A DNA stretch of 64,000 nt from Nitrososphaerota archaeon (GTDB lineage Archaea; Thermoproteota; Nitrososphaeria; Nitrososphaerales; Gagatemarchaeaceae). Under the pieces are notes generated by a model. That model was not told the DNA's origin. It was given only the letters and a program-made list of their open reading frames with translations, and made no database searches. The position numbers were made by a program, and so were the translations under genes. Every line of letters starts with the position of its first letter. Within the stretch, counting starts at the first letter, position 1. Where the stretch lies: NCBI GenBank assembly GCA_016200045.1, contig JACQFN010000002.1, positions 186,001 through 250,000 of the forward strand. The letters run 5' to 3'. This document shows positions 37,965-46,882 of the stretch, piece by piece.

Positions 37965-38576
37965 GTGGACCCCGACATATTTGCCGAACTCGTTTCCTCG
38001 AGTTCAAGGCTCAGGATAGTGGACCTGCTCTCGGTCAGACCTCGAACTCTGAGCGAACTTTCAAGGTTCTCGGGAATTTCTGTTCAGGGCGTCCTTAGAC
38101 ATCTGAACAAGTTGCAAGCATCGGGCTTGCTCATTGAAAAGAACTTCAGAAGCAAAGAACTCCCGATAAGAAGGTTGTATTCCCTCAGCGGTTCAAGGAT
38201 CCACGATTACTCCGTAGGTAACCTCTCGATAATCAAGAGGACAGAAAGTTCGAGCTCTGTGATAAAGTCGAAGCTCTCGGTTAGGGAGCTGGAGTCTATG
38301 GCCGAAGAGAGAATCGTGCTGAGAAGGAGGGTGAACGACAGGGTGAGAAAACTCGGAAGGGCCATCGATGAACTCGTCGGGATCCAAACAAGATTGGTCG
38401 AGTCGATCGAATCCCTCGGTCTTGGCGAAGAGGATCAACTCATCCTTCTGATAGTTTTCACCGAGGAGACCCTGCAGGACGCTGAAAAAGTGCTGAAGAA
38501 CGTCCACAGAATTTCAGACCCGAGGAAGGCCGTTGACCGTGCGCTGGCGAGAGTAAGTCGGAATGCCAAAAGATAG
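37965..38576 (+). CDS. Winged-helix (ArsR-like) transcriptional regulator
   Basis: A 203-residue protein. Residues 10-70 form a winged helix (RLRIVDLLSVRPRTLSELSR, then ISVQGVLRHLNKLQASGLL and a basic wing). A long helical, charged C-terminal part (residues 100-200) suggests dimerisation or ligand sensing. The start is GTG at 37965. The 3' end overlaps surE by 14 nt, so it leads a run with surE, the zinc/membrane protein and rli. Target genes are unknown; hsp20/cdc48 on the other strand are possible. Confidence 0.8.
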   Translation: MDPDIFAELVSSSSRLRIVDLLSVRPRTLSELSRFSGISVQGVLRHLNKLQASGLLIEKNFRSKELPIRRLYSLSGSRIHDYSVGNLSIIKRTESSSSVIKSKLSVRELESMAEERIVLRRRVNDRVRKLGRAIDELVGIQTRLVESIESLGLGEEDQLILLIVFTEETLQDAEKVLKNVHRISDPRKAVDRALARVSRNAKR

Positions 38577-39408
38577 AAAACTGGTGATGGTCACCAACGA
38601 CGATAGCATCCAGAGCAACGGAATAATCGACTTGGCCAGGGCGGTGGCGAGCCATGCTGAGGTAGTGATCGTGGCGCCGGAACAGCCCATGAGCGCGACC
38701 GCGATGAGCATGACCTTCCACAAGCCCCTCCGCGTGAACAAGGTGCAGAAGGGCGAGTTCGAATGCTATGCCGTGTCCGGGAGCCCGGGGGACTGCGTCA
38801 TGATCGGAATCAACAAGATCCTCCCCCGCAGGCCCGACCTTGTTGTTTCGGGGATCAACATCGGGGACAACAACACGTTCCAAGACGTCATGGCGTCGGG
38901 GACTGTCGCGGCTGCCTTCGAGGCCGCGATAACGGGGATTCCGTCTATCGCGTTCTCACTCCTCGTCGACGAGGAAGCGCTTTTCGCGCTTGAATACGAC
39001 CAGCCGGACTTTTCAGGCGCGGCGTTGTTCGCGGGCGAAATCGCCGGAGACGTGCTAAGCCACGGGATGCCCGAAGGCGCGGAGCTCCTCAACGTGAATT
39101 TCCCTTCCGGAGTAACAGCCGCGACCGAGATTGAAATCACGGAGGTCGGGAGGAGGAAGTACACCGATCAGGTCATCGTCAGGAAGGACCCCCGCGGGCG
39201 CCCGTACTACTGGCTGTTCGGAGAGCGCCTCTCGCACTTTCCGTCCAAGACCGACGCCGACGCGGTGCTGACCAGGCGGAAGGTCTCCATCACCCCGATC
39301 GTCCTGAACCTCTCGGGCCCTCCCAGCAGTGGGCTCGAAGACCTCAGGGAGAGGGTAAGGGCCAGCGTCCGGAGCAAGTTAAGCGGGAGACGCCTCAGGG
39401 ATAAATAG
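38563..39408 (+). CDS. surE: 5'/3'-nucleotidase SurE
   Basis: A 281-residue metal-dependent phosphatase acting on nucleoside monophosphates. VMVTNDDSIQSNGI holds the Asp-Asp metal site, VAPEQPMSATAMSMT the substrate loop, SGSPGDCVMIGI and VSGINIGDNN the further metal residues. The body matches the roughly 250-residue family. Cytosolic. It overlaps the regulator upstream and is followed after 6 nt by the next gene, so it is probably part of one transcript. Confidence 0.95.
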   Translation: MPKDRKLVMVTNDDSIQSNGIIDLARAVASHAEVVIVAPEQPMSATAMSMTFHKPLRVNKVQKGEFECYAVSGSPGDCVMIGINKILPRRPDLVVSGINIGDNNTFQDVMASGTVAAAFEAAITGIPSIAFSLLVDEEALFALEYDQPDFSGAALFAGEIAGDVLSHGMPEGAELLNVNFPSGVTAATEIEITEVGRRKYTDQVIVRKDPRGRPYYWLFGERLSHFPSKTDADAVLTRRKVSITPIVLNLSGPPSSGLEDLRERVRASVRSKLSGRRLRDK

Positions 39409-39414
39409 CGTAAC

Positions 39415-39936
39415 GTGGGCAACTCCTTCAAAGACATGAGAGTAGAGCCTGACTGGAGAGGTGTAGCAGAAAGGATGTGGGTCGCCAAGCTCAGCTGGCC
39501 CGTGAGCATCTTGGTTCCCTCGCTTCTGATTTCGTCCCTGTCGAAGCGCACCAGGGGGGTGACGTTCCACTTCGGGAAGATGGGGGCAGCCATCGGGACC
39601 GCGCTGACGGTTTCGTCTCTAGGACTAGGAGTCATGCTGTTCCCCGCATTCGGCCTTTCTGCCCTTGCCGTTCTGTTCTGGCTTATCGGCACGACGGGAG
39701 TCGTCATAGGCATCACGGCGTTCAAGCCACTCGCCTTCGTAAAGCCAATCTGCACCCGGTGCAGGCTGCTCCCTGTAATCAAGGAACACGAGGCCCTGCA
39801 CGTGGCGGGGATTCCCGACGAGCTCGGAGTATGGGGGTTCATGAGGGCGAGGCACAGCGTAGCGTCATTGTCGCTTGAGGGGGACCCAACAATCTGCTCG
39901 TTCTGTCCGATACCGAAGAGACTCAAAGAGCACTGA
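39415..39936 (+). CDS. Conserved-looking membrane protein with two CxxC pairs
   Basis: A 173-residue protein from GTG 39415. About three hydrophobic helices lie in residues 25-100. A C-terminal soluble part carries CTRCRLLPVIKEHEA and ICSFCPIPKRLK, a possible four-Cys zinc or iron site. I do not recognise the family. It sits 6 nt after surE and 10 nt before rli, so it should be co-transcribed with both; the frame does not extend usefully upstream. A membrane-linked partner in RNA/translation turnover is only a guess. Confidence 0.7.
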   Translation: MGNSFKDMRVEPDWRGVAERMWVAKLSWPVSILVPSLLISSLSKRTRGVTFHFGKMGAAIGTALTVSSLGLGVMLFPAFGLSALAVLFWLIGTTGVVIGITAFKPLAFVKPICTRCRLLPVIKEHEALHVAGIPDELGVWGFMRARHSVASLSLEGDPTICSFCPIPKRLKEH

Positions 39937-39946
39937 GGCCGAGAAA

Positions 39947-41758
39947 ATGGTACATCGAGTAGCTGTGGTAGACGACGACCTATGTCAGTCGAAGAAGTGT
40001 GGTCTGGAGTGCATCAAGGAGTGCCCTGTCAACATCAACGGTCAGGAGTGCATCGTCCTTCCGGGGAACAAGATCGCCCTGATCTCGGAGGAACTGTGCA
40101 TCGGCTGCGGGATCTGCGTCAAGGTCTGCCCGTTCGACGCCATCGACATACTGAACTTAAGCGAGGAGCTGAAGACGGAGAAGATCCACCAGTACGGAGT
40201 CAACTCCTTCAGGCTGTTCAGGATGCCCACTGTACGAAAGGGGCAGGTGGTCGGGCTCGTCGGACGGAACGGCATCGGGAAGTCAACGGCACTGAAGATC
40301 CTGTCGGGTCAGCTCATCCCTAACCTCGGAGACTACGAAAGGGAGCCGACCTGGGACCGGTTCCTTTCCTACCTCAGCGGGAGAGAGATGAAGCAGCACT
40401 TCGAGAGGATAGCCGACGCCGAGGTAAAGGTGGCACTGAAGCCCCAGGCCGTGTACAAGCTCCCTGAAGCGTGGACAAAGGACGCCAGGTCGCTTCTAGC
40501 GCAGATGGATGAGAGGGGAGACTTCGAGGAGGTGGTCGACGCCCTGAACCTGCGGGATACCCTCGGCAAGAACCTGCCCGACCTGAGCGGCGGGGAGCTG
40601 CAGCGGGTGGCGGTGGCCGCGGCCGCCCTCAAGGAAGCAGATCTCTACCTCTTCGACGAGCCTTCGTCGTACAACGACGTCTACCAGAGGCTCGCCGTCT
40701 CCAGGCTCATAACCGACCTGGCTGCGAAGGGAAAGGCGGTCCTCGTTGTCGAGCACGACATCGCCTTCCTCGACTACGTCGCAGACTACGTCCAGATAAT
40801 CTACGGGGAGCCGGGAGCTTATGGGATAGTGTCGGGGCTCTACTCCGCGAGGACTGGGATCAACTCCCTCCTTGACGGGTACCTCCCCCAGGAGAACGTA
40901 AGGTTCAGGGACCAACCGGTTTCTTTCGGCCAGAGGGCGGCAGGGGAGGTGGTCGAGAGCGAGTACGAGCTCGCAAAGTACACTGGCATCGGGAAGTCGT
41001 ACGAAGGGTTCGACCTGAAGGTGGCTGAGGGTGTGATCACTCAGGGGAGCATCCTGGGGGTGGTGGGAGCGAACGCGCTCGGCAAGACGACGTTCCTCAA
41101 GATCATAGCCGGAGAGGAGAAGCCTGACAAGGGGAAGGTCTCGCTCAATGCGAGGGTCGCTTACAAGCCCCAGTACCTGTCCGCCAGCCAAGAGGGGACG
41201 GTGGACGAGTACTTCACGACCGGGCTCGGTGCGAAGTACAGCGACGCAATCCTGCAGGACACCCTTGCGGGCCCGTTGAAGATGGAGAAGCTGCTGGCGA
41301 GGAACATGAAGGAGCTGAGCGGAGGGGAGCTGCAGAAGGTTGCGATCGTGGCTACGATGGCCCAGGAGGCGGAGGTATACGCGCTGGACGAGCCTTCCGC
41401 TTTCCTCGACGTGGAGGACAGGTTCGTGGTCGCGAAGGCTGTGAACAGGATGGTGAAGGCGAGGGGAAGGGCCGCCGTGATCATCGACCACGACCTGCAG
41501 GTCATCGACATCGTCTCCGACAGGCTGATGGTCTTCGGGGGGAGGCCCGGGGTCTCCGGGGAAGCGACGGCCCCCCTCCCGAAGGAGGAAGGGATGAACG
41601 CTTTCCTGAAACAGGTCGGCCTCACTTACCGGAGGGACGTGAACACAGGGAGACCGAGGGTCAACAAGCCGGGGAGTAAGCTCGACAGGGAGCAGAAGGA
41701 GAGGGGCTCCTACTACTACGTCTACCGGCAGGCGGAAGAGACCCCTGAGGCTGATTAG
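39947..41758 (+). CDS. rli: RLI/ABCE1 ribosome-recycling ATPase
   Basis: 603 residues from ATG 39947, the normal size. The N-terminus binds two [4Fe-4S] clusters (CQSKKCGLECIKECP and LCIGCGICVKVCPFDA). Two ABC ATPase domains follow: Walker A GRNGIGKST with signature LSGGELQR and Walker B LYLFDEP; then GANALGKTT with LSGGELQK and VYALDEPSAFLD. It splits ribosomal subunits after termination. The frame extends back to 39875 inside the preceding gene, but the ATG at 39947 matches family N-termini. It overlaps the Trm5-like gene downstream if that gene begins at its earliest in-frame codon. Confidence 0.97.
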   Translation: MVHRVAVVDDDLCQSKKCGLECIKECPVNINGQECIVLPGNKIALISEELCIGCGICVKVCPFDAIDILNLSEELKTEKIHQYGVNSFRLFRMPTVRKGQVVGLVGRNGIGKSTALKILSGQLIPNLGDYEREPTWDRFLSYLSGREMKQHFERIADAEVKVALKPQAVYKLPEAWTKDARSLLAQMDERGDFEEVVDALNLRDTLGKNLPDLSGGELQRVAVAAAALKEADLYLFDEPSSYNDVYQRLAVSRLITDLAAKGKAVLVVEHDIAFLDYVADYVQIIYGEPGAYGIVSGLYSARTGINSLLDGYLPQENVRFRDQPVSFGQRAAGEVVESEYELAKYTGIGKSYEGFDLKVAEGVITQGSILGVVGANALGKTTFLKIIAGEEKPDKGKVSLNARVAYKPQYLSASQEGTVDEYFTTGLGAKYSDAILQDTLAGPLKMEKLLARNMKELSGGELQKVAIVATMAQEAEVYALDEPSAFLDVEDRFVVAKAVNRMVKARGRAAVIIDHDLQVIDIVSDRLMVFGGRPGVSGEATAPLPKEEGMNAFLKQVGLTYRRDVNTGRPRVNKPGSKLDREQKERGSYYYVYRQAEETPEAD

Positions 41759-42563
41759 ACAGGTCCTGGAAAAGGCAGGGCTCCCACGTGAAGGCGCGGC
41801 GACCGGGGTCGACGTCGTAGGGGACATCGCAATCGTGAGGCTCCCGGACCTGAAGGCTGCGGAGAGGAGGAAGTTCGCACGGGAACTGATCAGCGAGGTC
41901 GAGAACGTCGCGGCCGTCTTCGACCAGGAGGGAGTGATCAGGGGGGAGTTCAGGCTCAGGACCCTGAAGCATCTTGCGGGCGAAAGGAGGACCCTCACCG
42001 TGCACAGGGAGAACGGGTGCGCGTTCAAGGTCGACGTCGCGCGCTGCTACTTCTCCCCCAGGCTGTCGACGGAGAGGCTCCGGATAACGGAAGGGTCGAA
42101 GGAGGGGGAAAGGGTCCTCAACATGTTCGCCGGGGTGGGACCGTTTTCGATCCCCCTCGCGAAGATGAAACACGCGCGCGTGACAAGCTGCGAGCTCAAC
42201 AAATACGCGGCCAAGCTTCACGAGGAGAACGACCTGATGAACAAGGTCGCGGACAGGATACTAGTGGTGAACGCGGACGTCGCGAAGTGGGCCGCCGCCT
42301 CGGCCGGGAAGTACGACCGGGTCCTGATGCCGCATCCTTCCCAGTCACATAGGTTCCTGTCGACCGCCCTTTCGGTGACGAAGAGGAAGGGGACGATCCA
42401 CTATTACCGACACGTCCTTGCCAGGGACGAGGAGGAGGGAAAAGAGCAGATCGGCGAGGAGCTGAAGCGACTCTTGCCTGCCGGCGCGAGCTTTCGGGCC
42501 AGGAAGGTGAGGGACGTCGGGCCGAGGTGGCTGGAGATGGCTGCCGACATCCGCGTGAGCTAG
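41745..42563 (+). CDS. Trm5-like tRNA (guanine-N1)-methyltransferase
   Basis: The family methylates G37 of tRNA, keeping the reading frame. The SAM motif NMFAGVGPFSIPLAK and the linker RCYFSPRLSTER are clear. The first conserved block, VDVVGDIAIVRLP, lies upstream of the GTG at 41835, so the true start must be earlier. The only candidates in frame before the rli stop are CTG codons (41745 or 41751), giving MRLIRQVLEKAGLP. The loop after motif IV reads RVLMPHPSQSHRF, where Trm5 enzymes usually have an M-N-L-P segment, so activity or specificity may differ. It converges with the cytochrome b gene, sharing 4 nt. Confidence 0.82.
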   Translation: MRLIRQVLEKAGLPREGAATGVDVVGDIAIVRLPDLKAAERRKFARELISEVENVAAVFDQEGVIRGEFRLRTLKHLAGERRTLTVHRENGCAFKVDVARCYFSPRLSTERLRITEGSKEGERVLNMFAGVGPFSIPLAKMKHARVTSCELNKYAAKLHEENDLMNKVADRILVVNADVAKWAAASAGKYDRVLMPHPSQSHRFLSTALSVTKRKGTIHYYRHVLARDEEEGKEQIGEELKRLLPAGASFRARKVRDVGPRWLEMAADIRVS

Positions 42564-43957
42564 AACGGAAGGTTCTGGCTGTACCTGTAGAGGTGTATCA
42601 GAACACCGAAGGTCACCAGCACGGCGCCGACGTCGAAAAGAGTCAGGCTGTCGAACGGAAGCGGGTTGGTCTGCGCGACTTTCGCGGCGTCCGCGGCGGC
42701 CCCTGCCGCAGCAGCCAGCCCGTTGAATGCCACTTGTGCTAGGATGAGGAGAACGAAGAGGAAGTAGACCCACTTCCTCGTGAGCAGAGGGGCCGTTGGG
42801 GCGACGGCTTTCCTGACCCTCTCCTTCGCCTTCAGGTACCTCAGGAATGCGTAGGTGAGGACGAACGAGAGGACCGTGACCCCAATCATAGATCCGAAGT
42901 ACAGGTCTGGCGGGACCAGAAGACGGTCCAGCGTCGGGAGGGACGCGTCCGGGTTGATGTAGAAACCCCAGGCTGTCGTGATGAGTATTTGGGCGATGCT
43001 TGTGATGCCCAGAGCAGTAAAGAATGGCCTGTCCTTCCAGTTGAGCTTCTTCGAGGTGTCAACGAAGGGGATGACCAGAGCCATCAGGAATAGTAAGCCG
43101 GGCATCAGACCTCCCATGACGAACTTGTCGAACTCTGTTCTCAGGAGAGCGTAGAGCCCTGTGAGGTACCATTCTGGGATTGTGAGAGCCCCAACGGTGG
43201 GGTCGTACTGGGTACTGACAGGAACAGGGAAGAAGGCTGCGATGATGAATATCGCCCCCACTACCGTGGAGACCACCGGGATGTCGAATACCATGTATCG
43301 CGGGAAGTGAATGAAGACCAGGATCAGCATGACCATCGGAAGGATGAAAACGTGCGCGGAGTACAGGCGGAGCACGAAGTCGGTGAAGCCCGCCCCGAAT
43401 GTCGCCAGCCTTAGCGGCCCTCCTATGACCGGGGGAGCGTTGGTGAGGCCCGAACCGATCTCTATTGCCAGGCCGGCCCTCTGGTTGAATATCAGGTCGT
43501 ATCCGGTGTAGGCCTCTACCCCGGTGATTATTCCAAGGATGATTCCTGTCACCCAGAGGACCTCGTTCTTGATCTTGAACCTTCCGCTGAAGTACTGGTA
43601 GTACATGTGCAAGATGGCAAGGAGGACCATGGCGTTTGAGGCGGTGTAGTGGATGTTCCTCAGCAGCCATCCGTAGGGGACCACGTCGTTGATCTTCTGG
43701 ACGCTGGAGAACGCGCAGGTCAGGCTCCCGCACCCCGTGAGTGTCGGCTGATAGTAGATCATCAGGAGCCCTCCCGTAATTCCGAGCACCAGGAACACGA
43801 TCCCGGTGAGTACCCCCAGGTAGCCCAGGGGGCTTACGAACCTCTTGGGGAAGGTGTACTGGACGCCGATGTACACAGTCCTTTCGAGCCCGTCTACAAG
43901 CCAGCGGTACAGCTTCACGACGAGGTTCCTGTTCGAGTCGTCCGTCTTCTGCGCCAT
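42560..43957 (-). CDS. Cytochrome b (bc/b6f-type, fused C-terminal half)
   Basis: A 465-residue membrane protein with about 9-11 helices. Two haem-ligand pairs are visible: HYTASNAMVLLAILHMYY in the second helix and SAHVFILPMVMLILVFIH in the fourth. The quinol-site PEW motif is present as TIPEWYLTGLYALLR. It carries electrons from quinol to the Rieske protein and pumps protons. It lies 3 nt downstream of the Rieske gene, in the same operon; the blue copper protein gene is transcribed away from it. No cytochrome c1 gene is visible, in line with archaeal Rieske/cytochrome b complexes that pass electrons to cupredoxins. Confidence 0.94.
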   Translation of the reverse strand: MAQKTDDSNRNLVVKLYRWLVDGLERTVYIGVQYTFPKRFVSPLGYLGVLTGIVFLVLGITGGLLMIYYQPTLTGCGSLTCAFSSVQKINDVVPYGWLLRNIHYTASNAMVLLAILHMYYQYFSGRFKIKNEVLWVTGIILGIITGVEAYTGYDLIFNQRAGLAIEIGSGLTNAPPVIGGPLRLATFGAGFTDFVLRLYSAHVFILPMVMLILVFIHFPRYMVFDIPVVSTVVGAIFIIAAFFPVPVSTQYDPTVGALTIPEWYLTGLYALLRTEFDKFVMGGLMPGLLFLMALVIPFVDTSKKLNWKDRPFFTALGITSIAQILITTAWGFYINPDASLPTLDRLLVPPDLYFGSMIGVTVLSFVLTYAFLRYLKAKERVRKAVAPTAPLLTRKWVYFLFVLLILAQVAFNGLAAAAGAAADAAKVAQTNPLPFDSLTLFDVGAVLVTFGVLIHLYRYSQNLPF

Positions 43958-43960
43958 CGT

Positions 43961-44839
43961 CTAGGACCCTCCCAGAGCAGCCGGCTTGATGTAGTTGCGA
44001 TAGCTCAGGTAGTCGCGCCCGTATCCTAGGACGCCGTTGTGCTCGACGTCCCAGAGGGGAATCTCGACGTTGAGGTCGCCGTTCGGGTCTGCCGTGAGGG
44101 TAAGCATCGGAATCGCGTTGGTGGGTGCATCCTGTTGAGCAGCCGGCCCGTATTTCGCGAGCCCCTCCGGGACCTCGTAGATGCTCCCGTGGCAGGGGCA
44201 TTCGTACTGCTGATGTGCCGGGTCAGGGTTGTAGTTCGGGCTGCACCACAGGTGAACGCACACCTTGCTGAATGCGACAAAGGCAGATGCGTTCTTGGTA
44301 TCTCCGCCCAGCGCGCCCGCGGGGAGGCGGATCAGTTCATACTTCACGAAAGTGTCGGGATTCTGCGCGTCGAGGGTTGCGTCCCCCGATGACGGGTAGG
44401 TAATGACCCAGTGGGAGTCAGGGGGGAAGGTGTTCAGGTCGTTGACGTTGACGACCTGCCCCGCGGCGGCGCCGTAGACTGACTTCGCATCGATTACGAC
44501 CTTCTGACGCTTGTAGGAGCCCGCGTTCCCGACCGACGAGGAGAGGAACGACCCCCACGGGACGAACGGGACGATGGAAAGCACCGCTGCGATAGTGACA
44601 AGGGCCTTGACGAAGTTCCTCCTCCCAACCATTTGGGGAGGCGGAGGTCTGGTGGCAGGTGCAGCGACGGTCGGAGTCGGCCTCGGCGCAGGGGAAACGA
44701 CTGCCCTTGGGGGGACGGCGGCAGACACTTGCGGCTTCTGCTGCGTGACCTGGACTTGCGTAATCGGATGGGCGACCTTCTTCTCTTCGCTTGAAGTGTT
44801 CGACTCGGTGGAAGTCTTCTCTTTGGCCTCCTCCACCAT
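43961..44839 (-). CDS. Rieske [2Fe-2S] protein of the cytochrome b complex
   Basis: A 292-residue protein. A charged, Pro/Val/Ala-rich N-terminal part of about 70 residues comes first, then a membrane helix (FVKALVTIAAVLSIVPFVPW). The Rieske cluster motifs follow as KVCVHLWC and ECPCHGSIYE, with a long GDTKNASAFV loop before them. It accepts electrons from quinol at the outer face. The extended Pro-rich N-terminus is unusual in length. It is transcribed with cytochrome b (3-nt gap) and divergent from the cupredoxin; TATA element at 44871-44880. Confidence 0.94.
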   Translation of the reverse strand: MVEEAKEKTSTESNTSSEEKKVAHPITQVQVTQQKPQVSAAVPPRAVVSPAPRPTPTVAAPATRPPPPQMVGRRNFVKALVTIAAVLSIVPFVPWGSFLSSSVGNAGSYKRQKVVIDAKSVYGAAAGQVVNVNDLNTFPPDSHWVITYPSSGDATLDAQNPDTFVKYELIRLPAGALGGDTKNASAFVAFSKVCVHLWCSPNYNPDPAHQQYECPCHGSIYEVPEGLAKYGPAAQQDAPTNAIPMLTLTADPNGDLNVEIPLWDVEHNGVLGYGRDYLSYRNYIKPAALGGS

Positions 44840-44870
44840 CTATTGTCGGCGCGGAGGGGTGCGGGGGCGG

Positions 44871-44880
44871 TTTTTAACCT
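44871..44880 (-). promoter_or_regulatory. TATA element of the Rieske/cytochrome b operon
   Basis: Minus strand reads AGGTTAAAAA, centred about 37 nt before the ATG at 44839. Confidence 0.45.
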
Positions 44881-44917
44881 TCGTTTGAGCAAAAAGAACT
44901 ATCGAAAACCCAAAACG

Positions 44918-44928
44918 ACTTTATAGCC
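44918..44928 (+). promoter_or_regulatory. TATA element of the cupredoxin gene
   Basis: ACTTTATAGCC, centred about 35 nt before the ATG at 44958; AAGGA directly precedes the ATG. Confidence 0.45.
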
Positions 44929-44957
44929 AGTCGCGGGCGGCACCAAACTAGAAGGAA

Positions 44958-45392
44958 ATGAGCGGTCAGAAAACGAAACCAGTCGTCGGCCTCATTGTCG
45001 CGGTATTGATTTTGGCCGCGGTCGGGGCGGTCGGCTACTATCAGTTCGAGGTCGCGCCACGTCTGGCCACTTCTTCGACGTCCGCCCAGGCCGCTTGCAC
45101 TCCCTCGACCTGCGTGAATATCACCATCCCTGCGGGCGCAGGAACGTGTTCCCCGGCGCCTTGCGGCTTCAGTCCTGCGAAGGTGGTCGTGGTCATCGGG
45201 CAGAACGGCACGGTCTTCTGGAAGAACGACGACTCGGCGCACCACACGGTCACGGGTGCAGGCTCGTTCGGGAGCCCCGACATGGGGCTGAATGCCGTTT
45301 ACTCCTATCATTTCACTGTCGCGGGGAACTACAGCTACGTGTGCAACTACCACCCCTGGATGAGGGCGTCGGTGCTCGCGAAGGCGCCGTAG
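44958..45392 (+). CDS. Membrane-anchored blue copper protein (plastocyanin/halocyanin-like)
   Basis: A 144-residue protein: one N-terminal membrane helix (VVGLIVAVLILAAVGAVGYY), a short linker with two extra Cys pairs (ACTPSTCVN, TCSPAPCG), then a cupredoxin fold. Type-1 copper ligands are visible: His in DDSAHHTVTG and the Cys-His-Met set in YVCNYHPWM. It would carry electrons from the Rieske/cytochrome b complex to a terminal oxidase outside the membrane. It is divergent from that operon, with a 118-nt shared promoter region. Confidence 0.93.
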   Translation: MSGQKTKPVVGLIVAVLILAAVGAVGYYQFEVAPRLATSSTSAQAACTPSTCVNITIPAGAGTCSPAPCGFSPAKVVVVIGQNGTVFWKNDDSAHHTVTGAGSFGSPDMGLNAVYSYHFTVAGNYSYVCNYHPWMRASVLAKAP

Positions 45393-45433
45393 TCTGGCAA
45401 CACGAAAATAGAGTCCCGGCTGTCCCTCTACGG

Positions 45434-46882
45434 TTGAAGAAGGTAGCTGACCCAACAGCCCTGGAAGCCCTGTCTCGCGACGCGGGGATGATTCAGGAGA
45501 CCCCGAAGGCCGCCTACTACGCGGAGACCGAATCAGACATCGTGGAGGTGGTCGGAAGAGCGAAGGAAGCAGGGGTTCCGATAACCCCCAGAGGTGGAGG
45601 CACGGCGATCCCGAGCCAGTCAATAGGAAAGGGGTTCATCCTCCTTCAAAACAGGACGAAGGTGGACCTGACCGGGCCTTCGTCATTCGACTGCGAGCCA
45701 GCCGTCGTGAAGTCCGAATTGAACGCGACCTTACGATCGGCGGGGTTGTGGTTCCCCGTCGACCCTTCCAGCTACCGGAGCTGCACCGTCGGAGGGATGG
45801 TGGCCAACAACTCGTCTGGAACGAGGACCCTCAAACACGGCTCAACGATCGACTACGTAGCCTCGATGCGGGTCGTCTTCCCTGAGACTGGTCCCGCGTT
45901 GATTGCCCCGATAGGCATCGAAGCTGCACTCTCCGGTAGCGAGCCAGCAAGGAAGGTCGCGGAGCTCTTGCTCGACTCATCAGCAGAGATTGAGGCGGAG
46001 GTCCCTCAGGTGTCCAAGAATTCGTGCGGATACAGGCTGGAAAGGGTGATCCACGGCGGAGTCTTGGACCTCCCGAAGCTGTTCGTCGGGTCCGAGGGGA
46101 CGTTGGGGATAATCTCGCAGTTGTCATTAGCGGCCAGGGCGAAGAGGCCGTCAGCAGCCCTCCTGGTCCTTGAAACATCTCTCGCCGAGCTTGACAAGAT
46201 GGCCTACGAGCTCAGGCGTCTCCGCCCGTCAGCGATCGAGCTCGTCGACAAGTCAGTCTTTTCCAAGACGGGACGCTCGAAAAGGTTGGCCCCGTACTCG
46301 AGGTCTGAGGATCCGTACCTAGTCCTCTGCGAGATAGAAGGTGAAGGAGAGAGAGGTCCCGAAGAAGAACTCGCGAGGGTCGCCGCGTCGAGTGTGGAGG
46401 GGTTCGAACCCTTGGTGTTGACGGACCCGGGCGACGTAGCCTCGGCTTGGGACGTCAGAAACGAGACTCTCACGATCGCGGGAGAGTTCCGCTCGGGGGG
46501 GCGAATCCTGCTTCCCGGGGTGGAGGACCTTACGGTCGCCCCAGAACGCCTGGGGGAGCTACTCAAGTTCATCCTCGATCAATTCGAGCGCAGAGGACTG
46601 GAGTACATCTCTTACGGTCACGCGGGGGACGCCAACCTGCACCTGAGACCGATGCTCGACCCGGGATCCAGAGGAGACCTGGGGGTTTTGAACGAAATGA
46701 TGGAAGAATGCTTCGAGAAAGTGTGGAAGATGAAGGGCACGATCACCGGCGAGCACGGGGACGGCATGCTCCGGGCGTCCTACGTCGCGAGGCAGTATCC
46801 GCGGACGCACTCCTTGATGAAGGAAATCCGGCGCCTCTTCGACCCCAAAGGGATGCTCAACCCGAACGTGAAGATTGTCTGA
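45434..46882 (+). CDS. FAD-linked oxidase (GlcD/D-lactate dehydrogenase-like)
   Basis: From TTG 45434 the protein has 482 residues (the frame runs back to 45095 inside the cupredoxin gene, which I reject). PRGGGTAIPSQS, VGGMVANNSSGTRTLKHG and GSEGTLGIISQLSL are the FAD-binding (FAD_binding_4) segments. The C-terminal FAD-oxidase part has YGHAGDANLHLRPMLD and GTITGEHGDGMLR. Such enzymes oxidise 2-hydroxy acids (glycolate, D-lactate) and feed electrons to quinones or other carriers. Its place just after the cupredoxin fits delivery of electrons to the respiratory chain. Substrate unknown. The 3' end overlaps the converging DUF99 gene by 26 nt. Confidence 0.9.
   Translation: MKKVADPTALEALSRDAGMIQETPKAAYYAETESDIVEVVGRAKEAGVPITPRGGGTAIPSQSIGKGFILLQNRTKVDLTGPSSFDCEPAVVKSELNATLRSAGLWFPVDPSSYRSCTVGGMVANNSSGTRTLKHGSTIDYVASMRVVFPETGPALIAPIGIEAALSGSEPARKVAELLLDSSAEIEAEVPQVSKNSCGYRLERVIHGGVLDLPKLFVGSEGTLGIISQLSLAARAKRPSAALLVLETSLAELDKMAYELRRLRPSAIELVDKSVFSKTGRSKRLAPYSRSEDPYLVLCEIEGEGERGPEEELARVAASSVEGFEPLVLTDPGDVASAWDVRNETLTIAGEFRSGGRILLPGVEDLTVAPERLGELLKFILDQFERRGLEYISYGHAGDANLHLRPMLDPGSRGDLGVLNEMMEECFEKVWKMKGTITGEHGDGMLRASYVARQYPRTHSLMKEIRRLFDPKGMLNPNVKIV

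Noticed and set aside
40496..42028. Minus-strand open frame of 510 codons
   Set aside because: It is antisense to rli and the Trm5-like gene. Long antisense frames are expected in GC-rich genes; the product is a low-complexity Arg/Leu/Pro sequence.
43059..44201. Minus-strand open frame of 380 codons in another frame of the cytochrome b/Rieske genes
   Set aside because: The true cytochrome b and Rieske frames show haem and cluster motifs; this alternative is Arg/Pro/His-rich without motifs.
45095..45433. Long N-terminal extension of the FAD-linked oxidase
   Set aside because: It overlaps the cupredoxin gene in another frame and has no similarity to the family; TTG 45434 gives a normal length.
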